Counted from the first letter of the stretch, positions 10,127-21,771 are shown. The stretch is 64,000 bases of DNA from Larix kaempferi (GCA_027924585.1 BSBM01000486.1:46330001-46394000), one strand, 5' to 3'. Notes: generated by a model not told the origin, from the letters alone. Translations and numbers: made by a program.

Positions 10127-12256
10127 TGTCATGTCCCCAAATTTTGCATTGGGTCACAATGGCCTAAGCCACTTGGCCATACTCATGATAGTTTGTCAAA
10201 TTGGTGCTAAGGGTCAAATAATTTCCAAGAATGACATCCAAGTTAGTAATAATGTAAAATTAGATCCAAATGGACAAGGTGGCTCACATTAAGATAAATT
10301 CCCAATTCAAAGTTTGTAATATACCCATCCAAATGAACTATCATGGAGGAAAATTACTAGTTCCCTAGGTTGGGGGTGGAAGCATTAAAAGTTGGAATAA
10401 GGGAGCTACAAGACCCAAAATGGCCTTAGACTTACAAATTCACATTAAATGGGTCAAATCAATAATAAGAAAAATAAAATAAGGTGGCATTGGATCATGA
10501 GGGAACATAAGAGGTTGTGGGACCCACATGTGCAAGATTCCCCACTACACTTGGCATTATTCTCTCACCAATTCGAGCTCAAGATGAAGGGTAACATACT
10601 TGTGGTATTTCAAGAGGTATTATTCATGACATGAATCATGTAAGTTCAAATTGGAGTGGAAGAGAAACTCCCATGGAAGAGGAAGAGGCATATTAGAATA
10701 AGTGTGACACTTGGAGCTAGATTCCCTAACTCCTACGACAACAATGATGAATATTCTATGGTCCACTTATGACAAAGTTTAGACCTGGTTGATGACATCT
10801 GACATATATGACATGTCAGGGATAAAATTATCCTCCTATATGGATCACAAGGGGAGTTATGGAAGCCAATATTGCCCCGTTCAAATTGATGGAAGAGGAG
10901 AGCTAGGAAAAGTTGGACAAGTGGCATTCATAGGAATCTCTCCCTAATTCAAGTTGGGATGAGTCTCTTGGAGGGAATTCGAGATAAGGAGGCATTGGGA
11001 GGTTAATAAAAGAGAATAAAAAATAAGGAGACCATCTTTTTATCATTTCTCATTTGGAAAATTGGAGAGCATAGCCTATCAATGCAAGGTGGATGTTTAT
11101 CCCTCTTTCCTTAGTACCAATTTCAAGGGTGCAAGATTCCCATCCTAATTGGAAATTGGAGAGGCCATTTATACCTTTAATTGGAGCTATATGAAGACAT
11201 TTTTTTACAGGTTTAAGCTACAGGCTTGCTCGTGACCATTTCTCCTTCAACTTGTTCCCACATCTCTCTCACTTTTCTCTCTATATTCTTTCTCTTGGAG
11301 GAAGGCACACATGGTGAGATGCTGATATCTTTGGGGAATTCCAAGGGGCCCCGGATATTTTTAATATGATGTCTGAAATATTTATTTTATGCTCATATGA
11401 ACATCAGTTCAAATATCCAAGTGGAACTATGTGTAAATGCCAAACTATGTATGAATGGTGCCATTTTCCCCATGGTTTTTGCATATTGCACTTGTTGTTG
11501 CATATAGTTAGTGAAGGAATGATATTTTGAATTCATGGAAATGTTATATAATATAAATATCTGTAATAATCATATCATGAGAGCCACAGCTCTAAACACT
11601 ATGTATTTCAAGTGATATTTACATTCAAGGAAGGGATTCAAGCCATTTTCCTCATAGCATTTGCATAGTGATTTTGGAATGATATTGTACTTGTTTTATA
11701 TCAGAGTTTGTTGAGTTATTTATCATTTTATGAGATTCATATGAAGTTAATTTTATGCCCCAAATTATGTGTTCATACCTCTGAAGTGTTACTATGGTTT
11801 ATGAATAAATTCGAGACCCCTTGCCCACCATTTTCACCTAAAAAAATAGACTCTAGAAGTTGCTGCTCATTAAGATACATATTCAACCCTAAAACCAAAT
11901 ATAATGCTCCACATATATTGTTACTAATTTCCTCTGATATATCCAAGTCTCATACTAATAATTAGTGAAGGGCGTACAATGTTTGGAAGAGCATCTAATG
12001 GGAGACCTAGGGGGGATCTCCACTTCTCAAATTAACTAGTTTTGTTCTGAAACTTCTTTCCTATGCAATTTGCAGACCATGGATGGGTATATTAGTTTTT
12101 TGGATGTATGATAGGTGTTTTAATATTTCCTATTCCACCTCAAGACCTTCCTCCCCAAATTCGAAATCATTTGGAGGTGTTTGGAACCATTTGTAAACAT
12201 AACCCTAGAGTCAAAACAAAATGAATCCAAGGACTTTTTCTTGAAGGGACATTATA
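10127..12256 (+). repeat. LARD-A 5' LTR (2130 bp)
   Basis: Begins TGTCATGTCCCC and ends GGGACATTATA; the last CA has mutated to TA, judged against ATTACA in the 3' LTR. Short open frames inside are not conserved as proteins. It carries CTGACATATATGACATGTCAG (10799-10819), an inverted repeat with 7-bp arms that is also present in a LARD-B LTR. Confidence 0.93.
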
Positions 12257-12257
12257 G

Positions 12258-12269
12258 TGGTATCAGAGC
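12258..12269 (+). other. LARD-A primer binding site
   Basis: TGGTATCAGAGC, one base after the LTR end, is complementary to the 3' end of plant initiator tRNA-Met. Confidence 0.9.
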
Positions 12270-14380
12270 ATGGTCCTTGAACCTTTGCATTAGGATCATA
12301 CATTTAAGAATAATTTGCAGTCATGTCTTACTATTATGATGACTCTTATTATTGCAATTCTTATGAGCAATATGAATATGATTGTGAGCAATATGAAGCA
12401 GAACGTGAATGGTTTGATGAAGAGGTGCCATCATGCAACACTTCTTACCATTTAATAAGGAATGAAGGTTATTCATATGACCCTATGTTTGATGAAGATG
12501 AATGTTTCATACCACCAAAGGATAATCCTATGAATGAATTAGAAATATTGAGAGCAACATGTAAAACCTTGCCTTAACAATATCAAGCATATCTTGCTTT
12601 GAAGGGAGATATACAAAATTCCATTCCTTTTGAAGACTATGTCGATTAGGTGTTTGGAAATAGGCTCAATATTGAAGATGTGGATTTAGTGAAGAAAGGT
12701 CTATGCCCTTCTTGCAAAAAAAACTTGGGGGGGGTGGGGAATCATATATGTTTGAGTGAAAAGGAGGAGCAAAATGAGGAGACTCATGAGCCACTTAGGT
12801 CTGAAAGAGGTGGTGAAGTAGAAGAAGCATTACATGAAGAGGATCAAAAGTCTTTCCCAAGTGACTCTGCAAAATATGAAGAAACATCACATGATCAAGA
12901 AGAAGATTCCATTGAAAATATTGAATATCATTGCAAGACACATTCTACTTTGGACATGAATCAAATGGAATCTACCGATGGATGCTTGAACTATGAAGGA
13001 GTACCTACCAATGGGTGCTCACACCTCTATGTTGGTGACATAGAGATCACTTTCGAAAGTGTCGTTTCAATCCAAAGTTCCATTAAGCATGAAAATGAAG
13101 GCCTTGTAGCATTTGAAGAAGAACCAAGATCAACTTCCCTGTCACCACATGAGCTTAATGAAGTTGGTCCAAGCAGAAAGGACAAAGAAGATGAGGTCCC
13201 TATACAAGAGCATCTTTTTCTTGAAGGGTCATTAAAGATGAATGAAAAGAAGATCCAAGAGACCCTTAGCATAGTCCATGACACTCAAGCATCGGTGTCA
13301 AATTCTTGTTGGAAATTTTCTTCATTGAAGGATCCAACATTCCTTGAAGACATGGAGAAGATTCAAAGAGCAATGTGCAACATTGAAGGTAATTTCATGT
13401 CTTTTTTTTATAGAAACAATTTGGTTGAACTTAATGAATGTTTACATGGATCATACTTAAAGAATAATGAGGATATTCATAAGCTCAAAATGAAAAATGA
13501 GCAACTTCTTGATAGGTTGCAAGATACTTGTTCTTCCTCCTATGTTTTATATTGTCAAATGGTAGATTTCTTGGAGGATTATCATGACATGATGGATCAT
13601 GATAAACATGGAAAATTGCATGTGCTTGATGTGTTTGAATATGAGCTTGATGAGAGCCAAGCAGTTGTTGTGGTGGAAGAGGAACTTGAGTTGCATCTTG
13701 GAAATGGTTACACACTTTTTGAAGAAGTGTATGATTCCACTACCTTGGAACCAACCTATGAGGAATTCTTTGCACTTTTGAGGGAGGTGCATGATCCAAC
13801 CCTTATGGAGCCTTCACATGATGACACGTTTTCATTTTCTGGTCATTTGGGTGAGTTGGTTCATTCTCCTACATCCTACACTTCCATATTTTTCAACATT
13901 CATCCTAATGAAGTATGGGTGAAAGCTTTCTTTTTTAAGGTGCCATATGAGGAGTATGAAACTCCTATCTCTCATTTAGGTGATGACATGATTAGATCAC
14001 TTTCTTATTTACATTTTTAGTAGCATCCTTTGTTACCTTATAATGATACATATCTACATGGATGCACCTATGATGTTCACTTGAGTCACTTGAAGACTCA
14101 TGATTTTCCTTGCTCCTTTCTTAATTCAATTGATGTTGGAGGAACTTCATCAAATACTTGGGTGAAGAGATATATGATTGGAGGAAATTTTTATTGGAAG
14201 CAACATCCTTTTTTATTTCTTGATGATACACATATCCATGGATACATAAATGGTACTTATGTGAGCCCCTTGAAGGATCATTGTTTTCTTTGCTCCTTAA
14301 TTGGTTCAGATTTTAGTGGAGGTTCTTCATTCACTTATTGGATGAAAAAAAACATGGCTGATTATTTTGATGCATCTTAC

Positions 14381-14738
14381 TATTATATTTTGTTTTTTTA
14401 ATCAATATTTATATAGGATCTTACTGAAGCAATAACATGCACAACATAACACAATAGACACAAATAATTTCTTCGGGGAAACCATAAAGGAGAAAACCCT
14501 GCAACTTCCTCAGAGATAGAATAGTCACCAATACAATGTCAAAAGTAAAACCAAAAATAAATATGGTCTTCTGCAACTCCTCTTCTTCTCCTCCTATGCG
14601 AACTTCTCCTCTCTCTCACTAATGTGAACTTGTGAGTGAGTGTTGTGTTCAAATGAGAGAGCTCCACTCTCTATTTATAATTTATCTTTCACTTGACCTT
14701 TTCACGTAATAGGTTGACCTCAGTTGTACCTGACTGGG
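14381..14738 (-). repeat. Copia solo LTR, 3' part (left piece)
   Basis: Minus-strand LTR related to Copia-1: the reverse complement has TATAAATAGAG (14671-14679), CTCTGAGGAAGTTG and GGTTT(T)CCCC-type blocks in the same order as 585-800. The left boundary is set by the TSD CTTAC at 14376-14380; the first two bases read TA instead of TG. The LTR is interrupted at 14738 by the gypsy element and resumes at 18603. Confidence 0.8.
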
Positions 14739-15113
14739 TGTGATGCACCTGCAACAATTACTTAATAAAAATATGCAAAATAGCAGAAATGACAGAACTC
14801 AGAATCACTTTTATATTGATCACAGGCCACTTCGAGGGGGCAACCTCCTATGAGCAAGCTCAATACAAATAACTTCACCATGCCTTCATAGGTCTCAACA
14901 CACACTTATATACTAATTCTAGGCGCCAATACTATGGGTCGAAACCATGGGCCGTTACAAACTATGGATCAATAATACTATGGGCGACTTACAAAGCATA
15001 TGCGCCAACAACAATAACACAAACTATTGATCAACAAATACTACGGGACGACTTACAAAGCATATGCGTCCAACAACAACATACTAACAAAGTAAAGACA
15101 TGGGTTCCTAACA
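14739..15113 (-). repeat. Gypsy 3' LTR (375 bp)
   Basis: Same length as the other LTR with only a handful of substitutions seen (for example AGCAAGCTC/AGCAATCTC, CTACGGGACGAC/CTACAGGATGAC), suggesting a fairly young insertion. The polypurine tract (reverse complement of TCCCCTCCCCC) adjoins it at 15114-15124. Confidence 0.93.
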
Positions 15114-15142
15114 TCCCCTCCCCCTTAAAAAAATCTTTGTCC

Positions 15143-17989
15143 TCAAAGATTTAGATGTGGAAATTGTTCTTGAATCTGAAGGAGTGGTTCCCATGTAGCA
15201 TCCTCTGGTTGCATGTCGTGCCACTGAATTAAGACCTCTGTGATAGAACGAGAGTGAAGTTGATGCGTGCACCGATTGAGGATGGCCTCTGGCTCCAAAA
15301 GGATGGATCCTTCATTATCTAGTTCGGGTAAAATCATTTGGCCGCTGATGTTGGTGCCAAGAAATTTCTTCAGACAAGAGACATGAAAGACTGGATGAAT
15401 GCAGGAAGAAGGAGGAAGTTCCAATTTATAAGCAACGGACCCAATCTTCTGAAGAATTCGATATGGCCCATAGAACTTTGGAGCAAGCTTATGATGCCCT
15501 TTTAGTTTCAAGGAAGATTGTTTGTACGGCTAGAGACGAAGAAAAACCATATCGCCGACTTGAAAAGTGCGCTCCGAACGGTGCTGATTAGCTTGTTGCT
15601 TCATGCGATTTCTTGCCATGTGAAGATTGTCCCGCAAAATGCGAAGAATCTGATTGCGGTTGCGAAGGATCGTGTCAACTTCCTGAACTGGTGAACTGGT
15701 GGGGGTGTATGGAAGAAGAGCTGGAGGTGCCTGACCATAGACTGCTTCATATGGGGTCATTTTAGAGGCAGTGTGGTAAGAGGTATTGTACCACCATTCA
15801 GCGAGAGGGAGCCACTTTTCCCACTAATGTTGTTGTTCCGAGGTGAAGCAACGAAGATAAGTTTCCAAGCATTTATTGACAATTTCAGTCTGACCATCTG
15901 TTTGTGGGTGATACCCTGAACTCATCTTCAGTTTGGTGCCAGTGTGGCGAAATAGTTCTATCCAAAAATGACTGGTGAAAGTCGCATCACGATCCGAGAC
16001 AATGGAAGAAGGGATGCCATGAAGACGAAAGATCTAGTCCATAAAAATTTGAGCGACGGAGGAGGCTGTATAGGGATGGCTGAGAGCACAAAAATGACTA
16101 TATTTGGAGAGGCGATCAACCACAACGAGAATCACTGTCTTCCCACCATATTTAGGGATCCCTTCAATGAAATCCATAGAAATATCTGTCCAAATCCGTG
16201 TAGGTATGGGCAAGGGTTCAAGCAGTCCTGGAAGGAGTGTTGTTTCACCCTTATTGCGCTGGCAGGTATCACATTCGGCCACCATCTGTTGAATTGTGCT
16301 TTTCATGCCCTGCCAAAAGAAGTTACGCCGTGCTCATTCATATGTTTTGAGGAACCCAGAGTGCCCGGCCGATGGAGAAGCATGGAGTTCATAGAAGACA
16401 GCCTGTTGAAGATCTGTGCTCTGGGGAAGCACCAGACGACCCTTGTATCGCAAAGAATCACCATCCCAAGATTAATGTGGTACAGCAGAAGGGTTGTTGG
16501 TCAAGCGTTGGATGATCTGAGATAAGGAAGAGTCATTGACATAACCCTGTTGAACAGATTGCAACCAATTTGGAACAGGCATAGAAATAGCTGAAAGAGA
16601 ACCTTGGGCATCAAATATGCGAGAAAGAGCATCTGCCACAATATTGTCTTTACCCTTCTTGTAAGTGATCTCATAGTCATAACCCATGAGTTTGCTAACC
16701 CATTTCTATTGTGCCAGGGAGGAGACATGCTGGTCCAAGAAATATTTCAGACTCTGGTGATCAGTCTTGATGCAGAAATGATTCCCTAATAGGTATTGAT
16801 GCCACTTCTATACTGCATGCAAAACAGCCATCATTTCCTTCTCATAGGTAGAGGCAACTAAATTGTTACCTGAAAGGGCTTTGCTGGTGAACGCAATGGG
16901 GTGTTCATCTTAAAGGAGAACAGCACCAAGTCCATTGCCGCAAGCATCACTCTCAATAGTGAAGGGCTTGGTAAAATCAGGCATAGCTAGCACAGGTGTA
17001 GTACACATAGCTTGTTTTAGTTTGTCAAATGCACACTGAGCAGCAGGTGTCCATGTAAAAGCATCCTTTCTCAATAGAGCAGTTAATGGAGCTGCAATCT
17101 TCCCATAATCCTTGACAAACTTGCGGTAGTAGCCAGTCAACCCCAAAAAACCACGAAGGCTCTTGAGTGTCTGAGGATGTGGCCAATTGTTCATGGCATC
17201 GATTTTGGTAGGATCCACGCGAAGCCCTTGTGCTGATATAATGTGCCCGAGATATTCAACTTCCTTTTGTACAAAAACACATTTAGACTGCTTGGCATGG
17301 AGATGATGGTCAGAGAAAAGTTGCATGACAAGATCCAGATGCTGGAGATGTTCATCCCATGTTTTACTGTAGATGAGGATATCATCAAAGAATACCAGAA
17401 TGAATTTCCGCAAGTAGGGTCGAAATATTTTATTCATTAAGGCCTGGAATGTGGAAGGAGCATTAGTGAGGCCAAAGGGCATGACCAAAAACTCATAATG
17501 GCCATCATGTGTGCGGAAAGCTGTTTTAGGAATATCATCCTCATGAACCCAAATTTGATGATACCCAGAACGAAGATCCAACTTGGAGAAAAAGTGAGCC
17601 CCATGAAGCTCATCAAGAAGCTCATCAACAACAGGAATTGGAAACTTATCCTTGATGGTGAGGTGATTAAGTGCTCGGAATTCAATGCAGAGGTGCCATG
17701 ACCCATCTTTTTTGCGGACAAGAATAACTGGAGAAGAAAAGGAACTAGTGCTTGGGCGAATAATACCTTGCTTCAATAAGTCCTGAACGAGCATTTCAAT
17801 CTCCGTTTTTTGGTGAAATGGGTAGCGATAGTGCCTGACATTGGGAGGAACGCTACCAGGAAGGAGCTGAATACGATGGTCTTCTGGCCTGGAAGGTGGT
17901 AATCCCACTAGTTCAGCAAAGACACCTGTATATCGATCTAGAATTTGTTGTAGATCCAAAGGAGTAGTGGAGACCGCTGATGGTTGCAT
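15143..17989 (-). pseudogene. pol: Gypsy pol: RT, RNase H, integrase, chromodomain; stops only, no frameshift
   Basis: A single minus-strand frame of about 949 codons. [15 protein letters not shown] (about 17830), [11 protein letters not shown] (about 17560) and an intact catalytic FFDD (17381-17392, then ILIYS). RNase [17 protein letters not shown] (about 16950), KTDHQSLKYFLDQ (about 16750) and KKGKDNIVADALSR. Integrase: zinc finger H...CDTCQRNK (about 16250), DISMDFIEGIPK, SDRDATF (about 15990) and [11 protein letters not shown] (about 15890). The C-terminus ITEVLIQWHDM...DATWE (about 15170-15250) is a chromodomain-like tail that would bind modified histones. The frame is stopped near 16910, 16830, 16710, 16472, 16335, 16034, 15825 and 15530. 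All open segments share one frame, so decay is by nonsense change only. Confidence 0.93.
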
Positions 17990-17996
17990 CTGGATC

Positions 17997-18226
17997 GGCT
18001 CTGATACCAGATGATACGAACCGTTACACCAAAACCTCGAGGTGTTAGTGAAGGCCTCCCACCAGGATCTTAATATCCCACCACGCTCTGCAGTCCAGAC
18101 TCTGGGCTGGATGTGCGCCCGTACGGTGGTGTCCCCTTTGCGATGTACAAGCCCCGGGCGAACACTGCAATGTCGGCGTTGCCACCCGCTCTGTGACTTG
18201 AACCTAGGTGGAGGCTCTGATACCAG
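17997..18226 (-). other. Gypsy primer binding site (18215-18226) and a second copy of the motif (near 17997-18010)
   Basis: GGCTCTGATACCAGATG (minus: TGGTATCAGAGCC) occurs directly beside the 5' LTR and again about 215 bp into the element, just before the RT frame. The interval is GC-richer than its surroundings and includes GCCCGTACGGTGGTG. One copy is the functional primer site. The other may mark the joint of the deletion that removed gag, or a captured leader. Confidence 0.75.
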
Positions 18227-18227
18227 A

Positions 18228-18602
18228 TGTGATGCACCTGCAACAATTACTTAATAAAAATATGCAAAATAGCAGAAATGACAGAACTCAGAATCACTTT
18301 TATATTGATCACAGGCCACTTCGAGGGGGCAACCTCCTATGAGCAATCTCAATACAAATAACTTCACCGTGCCTTCATAGGTCTCAACACACACTTATAT
18401 ACTAATTCTAGGCGCCAATACTATGGGTCAAAACCATGGGCCATTACAAACTATGGATCAATAATACTACGGGCGACTTACAAAGCATATGCGCCAACAA
18501 CAATAACACAAACTATTGATCAACAAATACTACAGGATGACTTACAAAGCATATGCGTCCAACAACAACATACTAACAAAGTAAAGACATGGGTTCCTAA
18601 CA
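18228..18602 (-). repeat. Gypsy 5' LTR (375 bp)
   Basis: Identical in length to 14739-15113 and very similar. It lies next to the primer site on the minus strand. Confidence 0.93.
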
Positions 18603-18835
18603 CTGGTCTGACTTCTCTAGGGGACTCAATAAACCTATTCTAATTGACTCTTGGGGGATCTATTTCATTGACTTACAGTGGATGATTTTCCTCAATGACT
18701 TTACATGACCAAATGTAATAATGACATTCCCGACCAGAGGAATAAACATCTTCGTCGAAGGTACAAATAAAATACAATAATAAATACAATATAAAATACA
18801 AGTGAATATCTTCCGAAGTTACAATTGCATTAACA
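18603..18835 (-). repeat. Copia solo LTR, 5' part (right piece)
   Basis: Ends (+) GCATTAACA, so on the minus strand it begins TGTTAATGC, like Copia-1's TGTTGATG. TSD CTTAC follows at 18836-18840, matching 14376-14380. Together the two pieces give about 591 bp, close to the Copia-1 LTR length (570-605). No internal region remains, so this is a solo LTR left by LTR-LTR recombination. Confidence 0.82.
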
Positions 18836-19146
18836 CTTACATCCTTTTGGAGCATCCTTATAGGATATGGGATACTCACCTATGTCATTGGAGCACATTT
18901 TATTGGTCACTTGATGCTTGTATGCACTTGGAAAATGGTGGTCTACTTAATTGGAGGTACAAGCACTTTCATGATTCTTTGATGAGGCTCCTTGTTGATG
19001 TACATTTTTATTATGTTGTTATGTACTTTTATGATCTATATGTTTTACTTATGATGATTGGAAGAATGCATACAAGGAAATGGGATCCAAGAATTCTCTT
19101 CCCTAATGGTATGGGTTGGAGAGCATTCCTAATTGTTGCAGTGTAA

Positions 19147-19640
19147 TACAAGCAATGGGACCCTGGGATAATTTTTAGTCCCATTGGTTTCAATTTTTTG
19201 GGGAAACAAGTAGTATGGGAGATTGAGTACCCACTTAATAAGGTTATTTTAATCAGAGTAGTGCAGCAGCAAGCATGTTGATTCCTCTCTAAAATTTTAA
19301 TGGAATCTTGAAGACTCAAAGTTGGGCAACTGAGTGGCAACTTCAAAGAATTATACAGTGGTATCAGAAAGGGTTTCCAAAATATAAAAGAGGTAAAGAG
19401 TAATTGTTCAAACTTTGTTTTGATGGATTTAATTAATATTTTGGTGTTTAGTGGTGATGTTACAGGGGATATAAATATGAAAAAGAAAACCCACATCTCC
19501 TTGCTTTTGGAAACACACAATTGTAGTACATGAGTGCCACTACTCAGAGTTTCAGAAAGAAAGCTTTGGAAAGAAAGTAGGTTCTTCAACATCCATGTTT
19601 GAAATTGATTTAGGACAAGCAATATTAGGATGGGAGGATT
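19147..19640 (+). other. LARD-A 3' noncoding region and polypurine tract
   Basis: Links the end of the ORF to the 3' LTR and matches LARD-B 42437-42700 in reverse. The purine tract GGGAGGA is at 19632-19638. The antisense open frame 19029-19646 has no protein support. Confidence 0.75.
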
Positions 19641-21771
19641 TGTCATGTCCCCAAATTTTGCATTGGGTCACAATGGCCTAAGCCACTTGGCCATACTCAT
19701 GATAGTTTGTCAAATTGGTGCTAGGGGTCCAATAATTGCCAAGAATGATGTCAAAGTTAGTAATAAAGTAAAGTTAGATCCAAATGGACAAGGTGGGTCA
19801 CATTAATATAAATTCCCAATTCAAACTTTGTAATATACCCATCCGAATGAAATATCATGGAGGAAAATTACTAGTTCCCTAGGTTGGGGGTGGAAGCATT
19901 AAAAGTTGGAATAAGGGAGCTACAAGACCCAAAATGACCTTAGACTTACAAATTCACATTAAATGGGTCAAATAAATAATAATAAAAATAAAATAAGGTG
20001 GCATTGGATCATGAGGGCACATAAGAGGTTGTGGAACCCACATGTGGCAATATTCCCCACTACACTTGGCATTATTCTCTCACCAAATCGAGTTCAATAT
20101 GAAGGGTAACATACTTGGGGGAGTTGAAGAGGTATTATTCATGGTAGGCATAATGTAAGGTCTAATTGGAGTGGAATAGAAAATCCCATGGAAGAGGAAG
20201 AGGCATATTATAAGAATTGTGACACTTGAAGCTAGATTCCCTAACTCCTATGACAACAACGATGAAGATTCTATGACACTTATGACAAAGTTCAGACCTG
20301 ATTGCTGAAATATGACATATATGACATGACAGGGATAAAACTATCCTCCAAGAGGGATCATAAGGAGAGTTATGGTAGCCAATATTCCCCAGTTCGAATT
20401 GATGGAAGAGGAGAGCTAAGAAAAGTTGGACAAGTGGCATTCATCAGAATCTCTCCCTAATTCGATTTGGGATGAGTCTCTTGGAGGGAATTCGAGATAA
20501 GAAGGCATTGGAAGGTTAATAAAAGAGAAGAAAAAAATAAGCAGACCATATTTTGATCATTTCTCATTTGGAAAAAATGGAGAGCATAGCTTGTCCATGC
20601 AAGGTGGATGTTTATCCCTCTTGCCTTAGTACCAATTTCGAGGGTGCAAGATTCCCATCCTAATTGGAAATTCAAGAGGCCATTCAGACCTTTCATTGGA
20701 GCTATATGAAGACATTTTTTTACAATTTGAATCTGCAGCACTGCTTGTGACCATTTCTCCTTCAACTTGTTCCCACATCTCTCCCACTTTTCTATCTATA
20801 TTCTTGCTCTTCGAGGAAGGGCGCACATGGTGACATGATGATATCTTTGGGAAAATTCAAGGGGCCCCATTTATTTGTAATATGATGTCTAAAATATGTA
20901 TTTGATTCTCATATGAACCTTAGGTCGAATATCCAATTGGAAATATGTGTACATGCCAAACTATGTATGAATGGTGCCATTTTCCCCATAGCTTTTGCAT
21001 AGTGCACATGTTGTTGCATATAGTTATTGAAGGTCTTATATTTAGACTTAACGGACATTTTAGATGCTATATATATCTGTAATAATCATATCATGAGAGC
21101 CACAGCTCGAAACACTATGTATTTCAAGTGATATTTACATTCAAGGAAGAGATTCGAGCCATTTTCACCATAGCATTTGCATAGTGATTTTGGAATGGTA
21201 TTGTACTTGTTTTATATAATATTTTTCTGAGTTATTTATCATGTTATGAGCTTCATATGAATTTAATTTTATGGCCCAAATTATGTGTTCATACCTTTGA
21301 AATGTTACTATGGTTTATGAAGAAATTCGAGACTCCTTGCCCACCAATTTCACCTCAAAAACTAGACTCTAGAAGCTGTTGCTCATTAGGATGCCTATTC
21401 AACCCTAAAACCAAATCTAATGCTGAAAATATATTGTTCCTAATTTCCTCTAACAGATAAAATTCTCATACTAAGAATTAGTGAATGCCGTACAATGTTT
21501 GGAAGAGCATCTAATGGTAGACCTAGGGGGGATCTCCACTTCTCAAATTAACTAGTTTTGTTCCAAAACTTCTTCCCATGCAATTTGCAAACCATGGATG
21601 GGTATGTCAGTTGTTTGGATTTTTGATGGGTGTGTTAATGTGTCCTATTCCACCTCGAGACTTTCCTCCCCAAATTCGAAATCATTTGTAGGTGTTTGGA
21701 ACCATTTGTAAATAGAATCCTAGAGTCAAAACAAGGTGAATCCAAGGACTTTTTCTTGAAGGGACATTACA
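19641..21771 (+). repeat. LARD-A 3' LTR (2131 bp)
   Basis: Starts TGTCATGTCCCC, ends GGGACATTACA, then TSD ATTTA. Colinear with the 5' LTR with many single-base differences, indicating an old insertion. Confidence 0.93.

Larger units (their letters stand above)
14739..18602 (-). mobile_element. Ty3/gypsy chromovirus-like element lacking gag, minus strand
   Basis: Two 375-bp LTRs (14739-15113, 18228-18602) begin TGTGATGCACC and end CCTAACA on the + strand. Flanks are CTGGG and CTGGT, an imperfect 4/5 TSD. The primer site is at 18215-18226 (minus) and the purine tract at 15114-15124. Domain order RT, RNase H, integrase, chromodomain-like tail is that of Ty3/gypsy chromoviruses; the small size suggests a Reina-like lineage (inference). 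Only about 240 bp separate the primer site from the RT frame, so gag and protease are absent. It inserted into the solo copia LTR nested in LARD-A. Confidence 0.92.
12323..19146 (+). pseudogene. LARD-A unidentified ORF, one frame with stops, interrupted at 14380/18841
   Basis: Starts MSYYYDDSYYCNSYEQYEYD and keeps a single frame from 12323 to 14380. In-frame stops are TAA 12575-12577, TAG 12647-12649, TAG 14018-14020 and TAG 14021-14023. When the nested insertion (14381-18835) and one TSD copy are skipped, codon TAC (14378-14380) joins ATC (18841) without a frame change, and the frame runs to 19146. Parts: an acidic N-terminus rich in Tyr, a CPSCKKNLG...H.C cluster near 12700, a Glu-rich middle, then two ~60-residue related repeats (about 14024-14200 and 14201-14380) sharing HG...LS.LK and GG.SS features, and a His/Trp-rich tail (HLCHWSTFYW). 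No known domain is recognised. Position suggests a Gag-like or accessory protein. Confidence 0.75.
10127..21771 (+). mobile_element. LARD-A: pol-less long-LTR retrotransposon with nested insertions
   Basis: Two LTRs of 2130 and 2131 bp (10127-12256, 19641-21771) have near-perfect terminal inverted repeats, TGTCATGTCCC...GGGACATTACA, and a perfect TSD ATTTA at 10122-10126 and 21772-21776. A primer site (12258) and purine tract (19632-19638) are present. The internal region encodes one unidentified ORF family and no protease, integrase or reverse transcriptase, which fits a large retrotransposon derivative mobilised in trans. The element split a LINE. It was itself interrupted at 14380/18841 by a copia LTR carrying a gypsy element. 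LARD-B at 40592-52090 is the same family. Confidence 0.93.

Noticed and set aside
15968-16525. 185-codon open frame on the + strand
   Set aside because: It lies antisense to the gypsy integrase and RNase H region and has no family motifs; a shadow frame.
19355-19372. GTGGTATCAGAAAGG, a second primer-site-like sequence in LARD-A
   Set aside because: Only partial match to initiator tRNA-Met and not next to an LTR end; probably chance.
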